This document shows, in pieces, positions 45,427-53,323 of a stretch of 64,000 nucleotides of DNA (the first letter of the stretch is position 1; each line of letters opens with the position of its first letter). Both the position numbers and the translations under genes were made by a program. This DNA is from Candidatus Rokuibacteriota bacterium (lineage in GTDB: Bacteria > Methylomirabilota > Methylomirabilia > Rokubacteriales > CSP1-6): positions 46,592 to 110,591 of the forward strand of contig QHTE01000066.1 in assembly GCA_003220685.1 (NCBI GenBank), written 5' to 3'. The notes below the pieces were generated by a model. It made no database searches. It worked only from the letters and a program-made list of their open reading frames with translations, and had not been told where the DNA came from.

Positions 45427-46812
45427 CTAGGCGCGCGAGGCGCTGCGGTCCGAGCCCGTCGCCGCCTCGACGTCCCGGCCGTACGCCTTGAGCTTGTACT
45501 GGAGGCAGCGGACGCTGATCTGGAGCAGCCGGGCGGCTTCGGTGCGATTACCGTGGACCTTGTGCAGGGTCCTCAGGATGTGGCGGCGCTCCACCTCGCT
45601 GAGCGGGAGCCCTGCTTCGAACAGCCCCGAGGGCACCGGCGCGGGCGCGGCGGCTCCGTTCAACAGATCGCCGGCGAAGAGATCTCGATCCGTCAGCGTG
45701 TCGCCTTCGGCGAGCACCACGGCCTGCTCGAGGAAGTTCTCGAGCTGCCGGATGTTGCCCGGCCACGGCAGGGCCATCATGCGCTTGAGCGTCGCGGGCG
45801 CGACGCGCGCGACCCGCTTTCCGTACAGGCTCGCGAACCGCTGCAGGAAGTGATCGACCAGACGCGGGATGTCTTCGATCCGCTCGCGGAGCGGGGGCAC
45901 CTTGATCATGAAGACCGCGACCCGGTAGTAGAGGTCCTCGCGGAACGTACCCTGCGTCACCGCCGTCCTGAGATCCTTGTTGGTCGCGGTGATGAGCCGG
46001 ATGTCCGTGCGGATCGGCCTGGTTCCGCCCACCTTGCAGAACTCGCGGCTCTGGATGACGCGGAGGAGCTTGGCCTGGAGCGTCGGACTCAGCTCGCCCA
46101 GCTCGTCGATGAACAGGGTGCCCGTGTGGGCCAGCGCGAAGACGCCCTCGCGGTGCTCGGTCGCGCCCGTGAACGCCCCCTTCACGTGACCGAAGAGGTG
46201 GCTTTCCATCAGGCCCTCGGGGATCGTCGTGCAGTCGAGCGTGATCAGCGGCCGGTCGCGGCGCGGACTCGCGTAGTGGATCGCCCGCGCGATCAGCTCC
46301 TTGCCGGTGCCGCTCTCGCCGTGGATGCAGACGTTGACATCGCCCACGGCCACCTTCGTGATGCGGGCGAAGATGTCGACCATCTGGGGCGATTCGCCGA
46401 TGATGCCGTGATAGGCCGGCCGGATGGGCGCGAGCGCGCGCTCGGCGTGGCTTCGCGTCGCGCGCAGCGCCTGCTTCACCACCTGCTCGAGCAAGGCGCT
46501 CGAGCTCGGGCGCGCGACGCACTCGATGTTGGGGACCTGCGTCAGATACCGGATCTCGGCGTCGTCGAGCGAGTCGACGAAGGCGAGCACGCGGCCTCGA
46601 TACCCCGCGCGCTCGACGCGGGCCGCGACCTCCCAGCCCGAGAGACCGTTGGTCACGTTCAGGATCAGGAGGTCCGGAGCTTTGGGCGAGTCGACCGCGA
46701 GCGCCAGCTCGTGCAGCGACCCGGCGAGCGCCGTCTCGGCGCCCGCGGAGGACAGAACTCGACGCGCGGCTTCGCCCAGACTCGAAGTCTCGTCGACGAT
46801 GACTACGCGCAC
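45427..46812 (-). CDS. Sigma-54 activator with degenerate receiver
   Basis: 461 residues from GTG 46812, with GGAGG six bases before it. The N-terminal receiver has Asn52 where the phosphorylated Asp belongs (LLILNVTNGLSG) and Arg in place of the conserved KP lysine (ARPSSS), so it is unlikely to be phosphorylated. The AAA+ part is intact: GESGTGKE, GAFTGA, FIDELGELSP, and a C-terminal Fis-type HTH (NRTEAARLLQISVRCLQYKL). It must be controlled differently, for example by a protein or ligand, or be constitutive. A sigma-54-like promoter precedes it. Confidence 0.9.
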   Translation of the reverse strand: MRVVIVDETSSLGEAARRVLSSAGAETALAGSLHELALAVDSPKAPDLLILNVTNGLSGWEVAARVERAGYRGRVLAFVDSLDDAEIRYLTQVPNIECVARPSSSALLEQVVKQALRATRSHAERALAPIRPAYHGIIGESPQMVDIFARITKVAVGDVNVCIHGESGTGKELIARAIHYASPRRDRPLITLDCTTIPEGLMESHLFGHVKGAFTGATEHREGVFALAHTGTLFIDELGELSPTLQAKLLRVIQSREFCKVGGTRPIRTDIRLITATNKDLRTAVTQGTFREDLYYRVAVFMIKVPPLRERIEDIPRLVDHFLQRFASLYGKRVARVAPATLKRMMALPWPGNIRQLENFLEQAVVLAEGDTLTDRDLFAGDLLNGAAAPAPVPSGLFEAGLPLSEVERRHILRTLHKVHGNRTEAARLLQISVRCLQYKLKAYGRDVEAATGSDRSASRA

Positions 46813-47013
46813 GACTCGCCTCCGCGGTCCCGCAATTCTGACAGGGCGCCTGGTATCAGGCTCCGACCCGCCCGAAGCCGTTCCGGAAACGCTCGCCGCG
46901 AGCTCCTCCGCGGCGCGGGCTACCCCTGCGCTCCGGGCGACGTCACGGCCGGGAGTTGCTGGAAGCCCTCGAAGCGCGCGCCGCGCGGTCTGGTCCACGG
47001 AAGCGAAAGATCA

Positions 47014-47028
47014 GCAAAGCGAATACCA
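47014..47028 (-). promoter_or_regulatory. Possible sigma-54 promoter of degenerate-receiver activator
   Basis: Minus strand reads TGGTAT-N5-TTGC, with GG-N10-GC spacing. Transcription would start near 47003, giving a ~190-base leader to the gene at 46812, itself a sigma-54 activator, so autoregulation is conceivable. Confidence 0.45.
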
Positions 47029-47134
47029 ATATGTGGTTGCGATCCAACCTTCCGGATCGCTTGCACTTTTTGCGTACCCGCAATAGTTGCGTCCCGAGGC
47101 GCGACTGGACGAGACTTGATCAGCACCGAGGGAA

Positions 47135-47146
47135 TTCTCGCGAGAA
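47135..47146. promoter_or_regulatory. Perfect 12-bp palindrome
   Basis: TTCTCGCGAGAA, fully self-complementary, about 107 bases upstream of the sigma-54-like promoter at 47014-47028 (minus orientation). This is the usual distance for an enhancer-binding site. Shares CTCGCGAG with 40925-40938. Confidence 0.4.
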
Positions 47147-47168
47147 ACGAACGAGAGGCGCCTTGAAA

Positions 47169-47212
47169 ATCAGCGACATCAATCGCATCGGATCGCCGAT
47201 GGGCTCGCTGAT
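47169..47212 (-). terminator. Nested hairpin, likely terminator of the small minus-strand gene
   Basis: Outer stem ATCAGCGA/TCGCTGAT (47169-47176, 47205-47212) encloses an inner perfect hairpin CATCGG-ATCG-CCGATG (47186-47201). On the minus strand the structure is followed by TTTTC, as in intrinsic terminators, about 95 bases after the stop of the gene at 47307-47570. Confidence 0.55.
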
Positions 47213-47306
47213 CAAAAGCTGAACAGGCATGCGCGACCACGAGCCACAGACCGCCGAACGGACAGTGCTAACCTGGGCTCTGACGGCGCCGGGGGTGCCT
47301 GGGCCG

Positions 47307-47570
47307 TCAGGGTCGCAGCGTGGGCCCGTCGTCGGGGAGGGTCAGGATCACGTGCGATCGCACCTGAAGCTCCAGATCGATCTCTCGTCGGGTCCGCCGG
47401 TCTGATCGCCGACGATCGGGCTCCTGACCTCCACCTGAGGCTTGCCGCCGCCGCTCTCCACGTCGGCGATCGAGGATCACCTCGACGTTGCCGTCATCGC
47501 GGAACCGCTCCAGCAGATACTCGTAAAGGCGCGCTTCGTGGCGCGAGACGACGAAGAGATGGCGGGCCAT
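47307..47570 (-). CDS. Small arginine-rich protein, LDRR family (unknown)
   Basis: 87 residues from ATG 47570. Starts with a beta-strand/helix unit (RHLFVVSRHEARLYEYLLERF), then VEVILDRRRGERR, a disordered Arg/Gly/Asp stretch, RRSDRRTRREIDLELQVRSHVIL. It is paralogous to the divergent gene at 47742-47963: both share V-V-x-R, an aromatic helix with ER, a strand ending LDRR, an RR-rRR-I-x-x-EL segment and a final strand. No function is known to me. A sigma-54-like promoter precedes it. Confidence 0.75.
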   Translation of the reverse strand: MARHLFVVSRHEARLYEYLLERFRDDGNVEVILDRRRGERRRQASGGGQEPDRRRSDRRTRREIDLELQVRSHVILTLPDDGPTLRP

Positions 47571-47637
47571 CGGCCTGTCCATTGTCCGTCGACACTGTGT
47601 ACGGCAAGTCATTTTTCCTCGCGAAATCGATCCGGTA

Positions 47638-47652
47638 GCATTCGCAATGCCA
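47638..47652 (-). promoter_or_regulatory. Possible sigma-54 promoter of the small minus-strand gene
   Basis: Minus strand TGGCAT-N5-ATGC, correct GG-N10-GC spacing, one mismatch in each element. Transcription would begin near 47626, 56 bases before the ATG at 47570. Confidence 0.45.
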
Positions 47653-47741
47653 TTCGAGAAGGCGTTGAAATCCTTGGATCGTTCGAGAGGCCGAGGGAGA
47701 CCGTCCGACCGATTTGGAAGATTTTTCGACGAGGATCGCCG

Positions 47742-47963
47742 GTGCCGAGGGTGATCGTCGTCGTCGCCCGCGACCGCCAGGACTTGTTCGATTACTTCGA
47801 GCGAGTCTTCGCCGGGATGGCGGACATCAGGGTCCTCCTCGACCGGCGCATCCTGCCGCCCGGAGCCTGCCCCGAGAGCTCGGGTGCCCCCGGTCGGCGA
47901 GAGCGGCGGGACATATATGACGAGCTGCAGCAGCGGGGCTTCGTGATGATCCGCGTGGGCTGA
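47742..47963 (+). CDS. Small LDRR-family protein, divergent paralogue (unknown)
   Basis: 73 residues from GTG 47742. PRVIVVVARDRQDLFDYFERVFAG, then a strand IRVLLDRR, a variable Pro/Gly loop containing two Cys-free turns, GRRERRDIYDELQQRG and a last strand FVMIRVG. Aligns along its length with the protein encoded at 47307-47570 but has a shorter basic loop. The frame is open upstream into the intergenic region, where it matches nothing. Compact size and mixed beta/alpha order suggest a single small domain; role unknown. Confidence 0.7.
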   Translation: MPRVIVVVARDRQDLFDYFERVFAGMADIRVLLDRRILPPGACPESSGAPGRRERRDIYDELQQRGFVMIRVG

Positions 47964-48020
47964 CCGGCGCGCCTCGGAGAGTTCACCGACTCGCTATAAT
48001 GCGACGACCGGAGGATTCGG

Positions 48021-49466
48021 ATGCGCCTGGTATGGGCGGTGCGGCGGAACTCGTACTTCGACTCGATCGACCTCATGCGGGTCGCCGAGCAGGCCAGACA
48101 GCTGGCCGGGGTCGCCGAGGTCGCGGTCGTGATGGGATCTCCGCCGGGCCGCGCGATGCTCGCGGCGGCCGGGATGTGGCCTGCAGAGGCGCCGGAGGCG
48201 GGGCCGTCGGACCTCCTGATCTCCGTCCGAGCGAGCACCGAGGCGGTGGCCAACCGGGCCCTCGCCTCCGTCGAGGAGCTCCTGAGCGCGAGCCGGGCGG
48301 CGCAGCACGTCATCGCCGACAGGCTGCCGCGCACTACCGCGGCTGCCGCTCGCGGCGCCGCCGCGACGAACGTCGCCCTCATCGCCGTTCCGGGCGCGTA
48401 CGCCGCCGTCGAGGCCCATCAGGCCCTCTCGGCCGGGCTGCACGTGTTTCTCTTCAGCGACGGCGTCTCGATGGCCGACGAGGTCGCGCTCAAGCGTCGC
48501 GCGCGCGACCGCGGGCTCCTGGTCATGGGTCCGGAATGCGGGACCGCGATCATCAACGGCGTCGGCCTGGGCTTTGCCAATCGGGTTCGCCGCGGCCCCA
48601 TCGGCGTGATCGGCGCCTCGGGCACCGGAATCCAGGAGCTGACGACCCTCGTCCATCGCCTCGGCGGGGGCATCTCCCACGCGATCGGCACCGGGGGGCG
48701 CGACCTGCAGGCCGCGGTCGGCGGGCTCACCACGCTGCAAGGCGTCGCGGCCCTTGGCGCCGACCCCGGTACGCGGGCTCTCCTGATCGTCTCGAAGCCA
48801 TCGGCGCCGCAGACGGCCGACGCCGTGCTCCGGGCCGCCGGCGAGACCCGCAAGCCCATCGTAGCCTGTCTGCTCGGATACGACGGCGCGACGCCGCCGG
48901 GGGTGCACACGGCGGCGACGCTCGAGGAAGCCGCGATCACCGCGGTGAAGCTCGTCGCCGGCAGCGTACGCGCCCTCGAGCGGCCGCGCGCTCCGGCCTC
49001 CGGCGCGCGCGGGGCCATCCTCGGCTTCTTCGCCGGCGGAACGCTCCGCGATGAAGCGCGGCGCCTCGTCGGCGATGCGCCGCCGCACCGGTTCGTCGAT
49101 TTCGGCGGCGAGGAGTACACGCGCGGACGCCCTCATCCGATCATCGATCCGAGCCAGCGTAACGCCGCGATCGTCGCCGCCGGCGACGACGCCGACGTCT
49201 CCGTGCTGCTGCTCGATCTCGTGCTCGGCGACTGCGCCCACGCGGACCCGGCCGGAGCCCTGCGCCCGGCGCTCGCCGAGGCGCGCGCGCGCCGCCGCGG
49301 GCGCGACCTGGCGGTCGTCGCCCACGTCGTCGGAACCGACGAGGACCCTCAGGGTCTCGAGCGGCAGGAGGAAGAGCTCCGGAAGCTCGGCGTCATCGTG
49401 TGCGCGAGCAATCGGATCGCCGCCGAGACGGCGCGGGCGATCGCCGAGGGCCGCGATGTCGTCTGA
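48021..49466 (+). CDS. FdrA-like protein (possible oxamate carbamoyltransferase subunit)
   Basis: 481 residues. Succinyl-CoA-synthetase-like folds: VALIAVPGAYAAVEAHQAL, GLLVMGPECGTAIINGVGLGFAN, GPIGVIGASGTGIQELTTLV, and a second half with LGFFAGGTLRDEA and VLLLDLVLGDCAHADPAGAL. This is the FdrA family. In E. coli, FdrA, YlbE and YlbF (also named AllF, AllG, AllH) form the oxamate carbamoyltransferase of anaerobic allantoin breakdown. Here the YlbE-like gene follows, overlapping by 11 bases, but a YlbF homologue and carbamate kinase are absent, so the substrate may differ. Confidence 0.82.
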   Translation: MRLVWAVRRNSYFDSIDLMRVAEQARQLAGVAEVAVVMGSPPGRAMLAAAGMWPAEAPEAGPSDLLISVRASTEAVANRALASVEELLSASRAAQHVIADRLPRTTAAAARGAAATNVALIAVPGAYAAVEAHQALSAGLHVFLFSDGVSMADEVALKRRARDRGLLVMGPECGTAIINGVGLGFANRVRRGPIGVIGASGTGIQELTTLVHRLGGGISHAIGTGGRDLQAAVGGLTTLQGVAALGADPGTRALLIVSKPSAPQTADAVLRAAGETRKPIVACLLGYDGATPPGVHTAATLEEAAITAVKLVAGSVRALERPRAPASGARGAILGFFAGGTLRDEARRLVGDAPPHRFVDFGGEEYTRGRPHPIIDPSQRNAAIVAAGDDADVSVLLLDLVLGDCAHADPAGALRPALAEARARRRGRDLAVVAHVVGTDEDPQGLERQEEELRKLGVIVCASNRIAAETARAIAEGRDVV

Positions 49467-50877
49467 GGCCGAGCTTCTTCGCGATCCCCTCGGCGCCGTG
49501 GTCGTCGGCCCCGAGCTGTTTGCCTCGGCGCTCGGCGCTCAGGGCGTCCCGGTCCGGCGGGTCGACTGGCAGCCGCCGTCGGTGGCGGGCGGTCTCTCAT
49601 CGCTCTGGTGCGACGCCGTCGATGCCGCGAATCGCGTCACGCTCGACCGGATTCTCGGCGCCCATCAGGTCTTGATCGACGTGCGCCCGGCGATCGACGT
49701 GGTGCCGGGCCTGACGCGCGAGACGGTTCTCCATGCCGGGCCGCCGATCGCGTGGGAGCGGATGAGCGGCCCGATGCGCGGCGGCATCGTCGGCGCGCTG
49801 ATCTACGAGGGGCTGGCGGCCACCTGGCAGGACGCGGAGCGGCTCGTCACCAGCGGCGCCATCCGCTTCGATCCCTGTCACCATCACGCGACCGTCGGAC
49901 CGATGGCGGGCGCCACGACCGCCTCGATGCCGGTCCTCGTGGTCGAGAACCGAACCGCGGGGAACCGCGCCTATTCGACGATCAACGAGGGGCTGGGCAA
50001 AGTCCTCCGGTACGGCGCCTACGCACCGGACGTGATCGATCGCCTGCGCTGGTTCCGGGACATCGTGGGTCCGGCGTTCGGCGAGGCGGTCCGGCGAGCG
50101 GGCGGCGTCGACCTCCGGGCGCTCATCGGCCAGGCGGTACAGATGGGCGACGAGTGCCATAACCGCAACCGCGCCGCCTCGGCGCTGCTCATCAAGGCGC
50201 TCGCGCCCGAGATCGCGGCGCTCGACCTCGCGGCCTCCGAGCGCCGGCGCGTGCTCGCATTCGCCGCGTCCAACGAGCACTTGTTCCTGAACGTCGGCAT
50301 GGCCGCCTGCAAGGCCGCGCTCGACGCCGCCCATGGCGTACCCGACTCGACGATCGTGACGGCGATGGCGCGCAACGGCACCGACTTCGGGATTCGGGTC
50401 GGCGGGCTGGGCGACCGCTGGTTCACGGGGCCCGCGCAGATGCCCGAGGGGCTCTACTTTCCCGGCTTCAGTGCCGGCGACGCCAATCCCGACATCGGCG
50501 ACAGCGCCATTACCGAGACGGCCGGTCTCGGCGGCTTCGCGATGGGCGGCGCGCCGGCGGTCGTCCAGTTCGTCGGCGGCACCCCCGCGGATGCGCTCGA
50601 GTACACGCGGCGCATGTACGAGATCACGCTCGGCGAGAGCGCGGCCTACCGTCTGCCCGCGCTCGACTTCCGCGGGACGCCCACCGGGATCGACGTCCGG
50701 CTGGTCGTGCAGACCGGGATCCTGCCGCAGATCGACACGGGCATGGCGCATCGCGAGCCCGGCGTGGGGCAGGTCGGCGCCGGTCTCGTCAAGCCGCCGC
50801 GCGTCTGCTTCGACCGCGCCTTCGAGGCGCTCGTGCAGGCGCGCGCGTCGGCCGGCTCGGCCCCGCGCCGCGCCTGA
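49456..50877 (+). CDS. DUF1116 protein, YlbE/AllG-like
   Basis: 473 residues from ATG 49456. DUF1116 landmarks: MRGGIVGALIYEGLA, ATVGPMAGATTASMPVLVVENR, NEGLGKVLRYGAY, QMGDECHNRN and MARNGTDFGIRVGGLGDRWFTGPAQ, GDANPDIGDSAITETAGLGGFAMGGAPA. E. coli YlbE is a subunit of oxamate carbamoyltransferase. It overlaps the FdrA-like gene and is followed after four bases by a molybdenum hydroxylase gene, forming one operon. Confidence 0.87.
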   Translation: MSSEAELLRDPLGAVVVGPELFASALGAQGVPVRRVDWQPPSVAGGLSSLWCDAVDAANRVTLDRILGAHQVLIDVRPAIDVVPGLTRETVLHAGPPIAWERMSGPMRGGIVGALIYEGLAATWQDAERLVTSGAIRFDPCHHHATVGPMAGATTASMPVLVVENRTAGNRAYSTINEGLGKVLRYGAYAPDVIDRLRWFRDIVGPAFGEAVRRAGGVDLRALIGQAVQMGDECHNRNRAASALLIKALAPEIAALDLAASERRRVLAFAASNEHLFLNVGMAACKAALDAAHGVPDSTIVTAMARNGTDFGIRVGGLGDRWFTGPAQMPEGLYFPGFSAGDANPDIGDSAITETAGLGGFAMGGAPAVVQFVGGTPADALEYTRRMYEITLGESAAYRLPALDFRGTPTGIDVRLVVQTGILPQIDTGMAHREPGVGQVGAGLVKPPRVCFDRAFEALVQARASAGSAPRRA

Positions 50878-50881
50878 GCCG

Positions 50882-53275
50882 ATGACGACGCGCAGCATCG
50901 GCGCGCGCATCCCGCGCAACGAGGATCCGCGGCTCCTGCAGGGTCTCGGCTGCTTCGTCGACGACGTGAACCCACCCGGAGCGCTCCACGCCGCATCGCT
51001 GCGCAGCCCGCACGCCCACGCGCAGATCGCGCGGATCGACACGACCGCCGCCCGCCGCCTGCCCGGCGTCCGTCTCGTGCTGACGGCGGCCGAGCTCGGC
51101 GAGCTGAATCAGCCGGCGCCGCTCTTGATCCCGCATCCGACCTTGACGCACGGACGCACCCAGCGGCCGCTCGCCGTCGACCAGGTGCGCTACGTTGGCG
51201 AGGTGGTGGCCTTCGTCGTCGCCGACAGCCGTTACATCGCCGAGGACGCGCTGGCGCTGATCGAGGTGCAGTACGAGCCCCTGCCGGTCGTGACCGATCT
51301 GGCGAGCGCGCTCTCTCCGGGGACACCGCGCGTGCACGCCGACGTGCCGGACAATCGCGCCGCGCGCTTCCGCCAGACGGTCGGCGACGCGGAGGGCGCG
51401 CTGGCGCGCGCCCCGCGCGTCCTGCGCGAGCGGCTCGCGATCGAGCGGAGCTGCGGCTGCCCGATCGAGGCCCGCGGCGTGGTCGCCGAGTGGGACGCGC
51501 GGCGGCGCGTCCTGCGAGTGTGGGATTCGACGCAGGCGCCGCTGCCGATCAAGAACGGCCTCGCGGGACTGTTCGGGCTGCCCGAGTTCAACGTGGACGT
51601 CGTGGCGCCCGACGTCGGGGGCGGTTTCGGGACGAAGATCATGCTCTTCTATCCCGAGGAGATCCTGGTCCCGCACGCGGCGATCACGCTCGGACGCCCG
51701 GTGAAGTGGACGGAGGACCGGCGCGAGCACCTCATCGCCGCCAACCAGGAGCGCGGCCAGATCCACGACGTCGAGGTCGGGTTCGACGAGACCGGCCGGA
51801 TCCTGGCGCTGCGCGATCGCTTCGTCCACGACACCGGCGCCTACACCCCGTACGGCATCGTCGTCCCGATCATCACGTCGACTCAGCTTCCCGGGCCGTA
51901 CCGGCTGCGAAACTACACGGTCGAGTTCGAGGTCGCCTATACCAACAAGGCGGTGGTCTCTCCCTACCGCGGCGCCGGCCGTCCCCACGGCGCCTTCGTC
52001 ATGGAGCGGACGATCGGACTGATCGCGCGCGAGCTCGGACTCGAGCCGGCGGAAGTGCGGCGCCGCAATTTCGTCCAGCCCGACGAGTTTCCGTGGGACG
52101 TCGGGCTGACCTTCCAGGACGGCGCGCCGACGCGCTACGACAGCGGCAACTATCCCGCCGGGCTCGCGATGGCGGTCCAGATGATCGGCGCCGCCGACTT
52201 TCGCCGGCGCCAGGCCGAGGCGCGCCGGGTCGGACGCTTTCTCGGGCTCGGACTCGGCTGCTACGTCGAGGGCACCGGGATCGGCCCGTACGAGGGCGCG
52301 CACGTCCGCGTCGAGCCGAGCGGCAAGGTGCTCGTGGCGACCGGCCTGACCACGCAGGGGCAGGGGCACGGGACGACATTCGCGCAGATCGCCGCCGACG
52401 CGATCGGCTGCAGCCCGGCCGACGTCTCCGTCGTCACCGGGGACACCACCAAGTTCAACTGGGGCGCCGGCACCTATGCGAGTCGCGGCCTGGTGACCAG
52501 CGGCAACGCGATCCACCGCGCGGCGATGGCGGTTCGCGAGAAGGCTCTTCGCCTGGCGGCGCGCCTGCTCGAGGTCTCGCCGCACGACCTCGAGCTGGCC
52601 GACGGGCGCGCGCGGGTCAAGGGCGTGCCCGGCAAGGAGCTGACGCTCGGCGCCCTGGCCACGGTCGCCAACCCGATCCGCTACGCGTACGGCAAGGGCG
52701 CGGCCGAGGCCGCGCTCAGGCTCGTCAAGCCGCGCGAGGGCGCCGTCCTCGGCGAGAACGAGGAGCCCGGGCTCGAGGCGCGCGGCTACTACGCGCCGCC
52801 GCAGTCCACCTTCGCCAGCGGCTGCCACGCCGCGATCGTCGAGGTGGACGTCGACACCGGCAATCTCACGATCCTGCGCTACGTCGTGCAGCACGACTGC
52901 GGCACGCTCGTGAACCCGACGATCGTCGAGGGCCAGATCCGCGGCGGGGTCGCGCAGGGCGTCGGCGGCTCGTTCTACGAGCGCATCGTCTACGACGACA
53001 GCGGCCAGCCGCTCACCACGACCTTCATGGATTTCCTGATGCCGACCGCGCTCGAGATCCCCGAGATCGAGATCGGCCACATCGAGACGCCGTCGCCGCT
53101 GAACGCGCTCGGGATCAAGGGCGTGGGGGAAGCCGGCGCAATCCCGGTGCCGGCGCTCGTCGCCGAGGCGATCGACGACGCGCTCGCGCCGCTCGGGGTG
53201 CGCGTGCGCGAGATGCCGCTCGATCCCGACCGGCTGCGGCGCTTGATCGAGCAGGCGCGTGGTTCCGCGCGATAG
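50882..53275 (+). CDS. Xanthine dehydrogenase-family molybdenum-binding (large) subunit
   Basis: 797 residues. SIGARIPRNEDPRLLQGLGCFVDD start, GGGFGTKIMLFYPEE, SPYRGAGRPHGAF around 361-373, TQGQGHGTTFAQIAADAIG and the catalytic-glutamate region GIKGVGEAGAIPVPAL. The active-site loop has RGAGR, not the AYxCSFR loop of true aerobic CO dehydrogenase, so it is a form II-type hydroxylase of unknown substrate. The medium (FAD) and small (2Fe-2S) subunits usually encoded beside it are missing. Operon with FdrA/DUF1116 suggests an N-heterocycle or ureide substrate. Confidence 0.9.
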   Translation: MTTRSIGARIPRNEDPRLLQGLGCFVDDVNPPGALHAASLRSPHAHAQIARIDTTAARRLPGVRLVLTAAELGELNQPAPLLIPHPTLTHGRTQRPLAVDQVRYVGEVVAFVVADSRYIAEDALALIEVQYEPLPVVTDLASALSPGTPRVHADVPDNRAARFRQTVGDAEGALARAPRVLRERLAIERSCGCPIEARGVVAEWDARRRVLRVWDSTQAPLPIKNGLAGLFGLPEFNVDVVAPDVGGGFGTKIMLFYPEEILVPHAAITLGRPVKWTEDRREHLIAANQERGQIHDVEVGFDETGRILALRDRFVHDTGAYTPYGIVVPIITSTQLPGPYRLRNYTVEFEVAYTNKAVVSPYRGAGRPHGAFVMERTIGLIARELGLEPAEVRRRNFVQPDEFPWDVGLTFQDGAPTRYDSGNYPAGLAMAVQMIGAADFRRRQAEARRVGRFLGLGLGCYVEGTGIGPYEGAHVRVEPSGKVLVATGLTTQGQGHGTTFAQIAADAIGCSPADVSVVTGDTTKFNWGAGTYASRGLVTSGNAIHRAAMAVREKALRLAARLLEVSPHDLELADGRARVKGVPGKELTLGALATVANPIRYAYGKGAAEAALRLVKPREGAVLGENEEPGLEARGYYAPPQSTFASGCHAAIVEVDVDTGNLTILRYVVQHDCGTLVNPTIVEGQIRGGVAQGVGGSFYERIVYDDSGQPLTTTFMDFLMPTALEIPEIEIGHIETPSPLNALGIKGVGEAGAIPVPALVAEAIDDALAPLGVRVREMPLDPDRLRRLIEQARGSAR

Positions 53276-53323
53276 GCTCGGCGGAAGCTGAGCATCGCGG
53301 CGACGTCGGTTCTGGCCGAGCTG

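Larger units (their letters stand above)
46813..47306. other. 494-base gene-free regulatory region
   Basis: No convincing reading frame. It holds, left to right: GC-rich leader of the regulator gene, a minus-strand sigma-54-like promoter (47014-47028), a 12-bp palindrome (47135-47146), a nested hairpin (47169-47212) and a 7-bp-stem repeat (47281-47287/47303-47309) at the stop of the small gene. Local base composition from 47010 to 47225 is clearly richer in A/T than its surroundings. Confidence 0.7.

Noticed and set aside
50882..53275. Aerobic carbon monoxide dehydrogenase (CoxL)
   Set aside because: The form I active-site loop AYxCSFR is absent; RGAGR is found, and CoxM/CoxS genes are missing.
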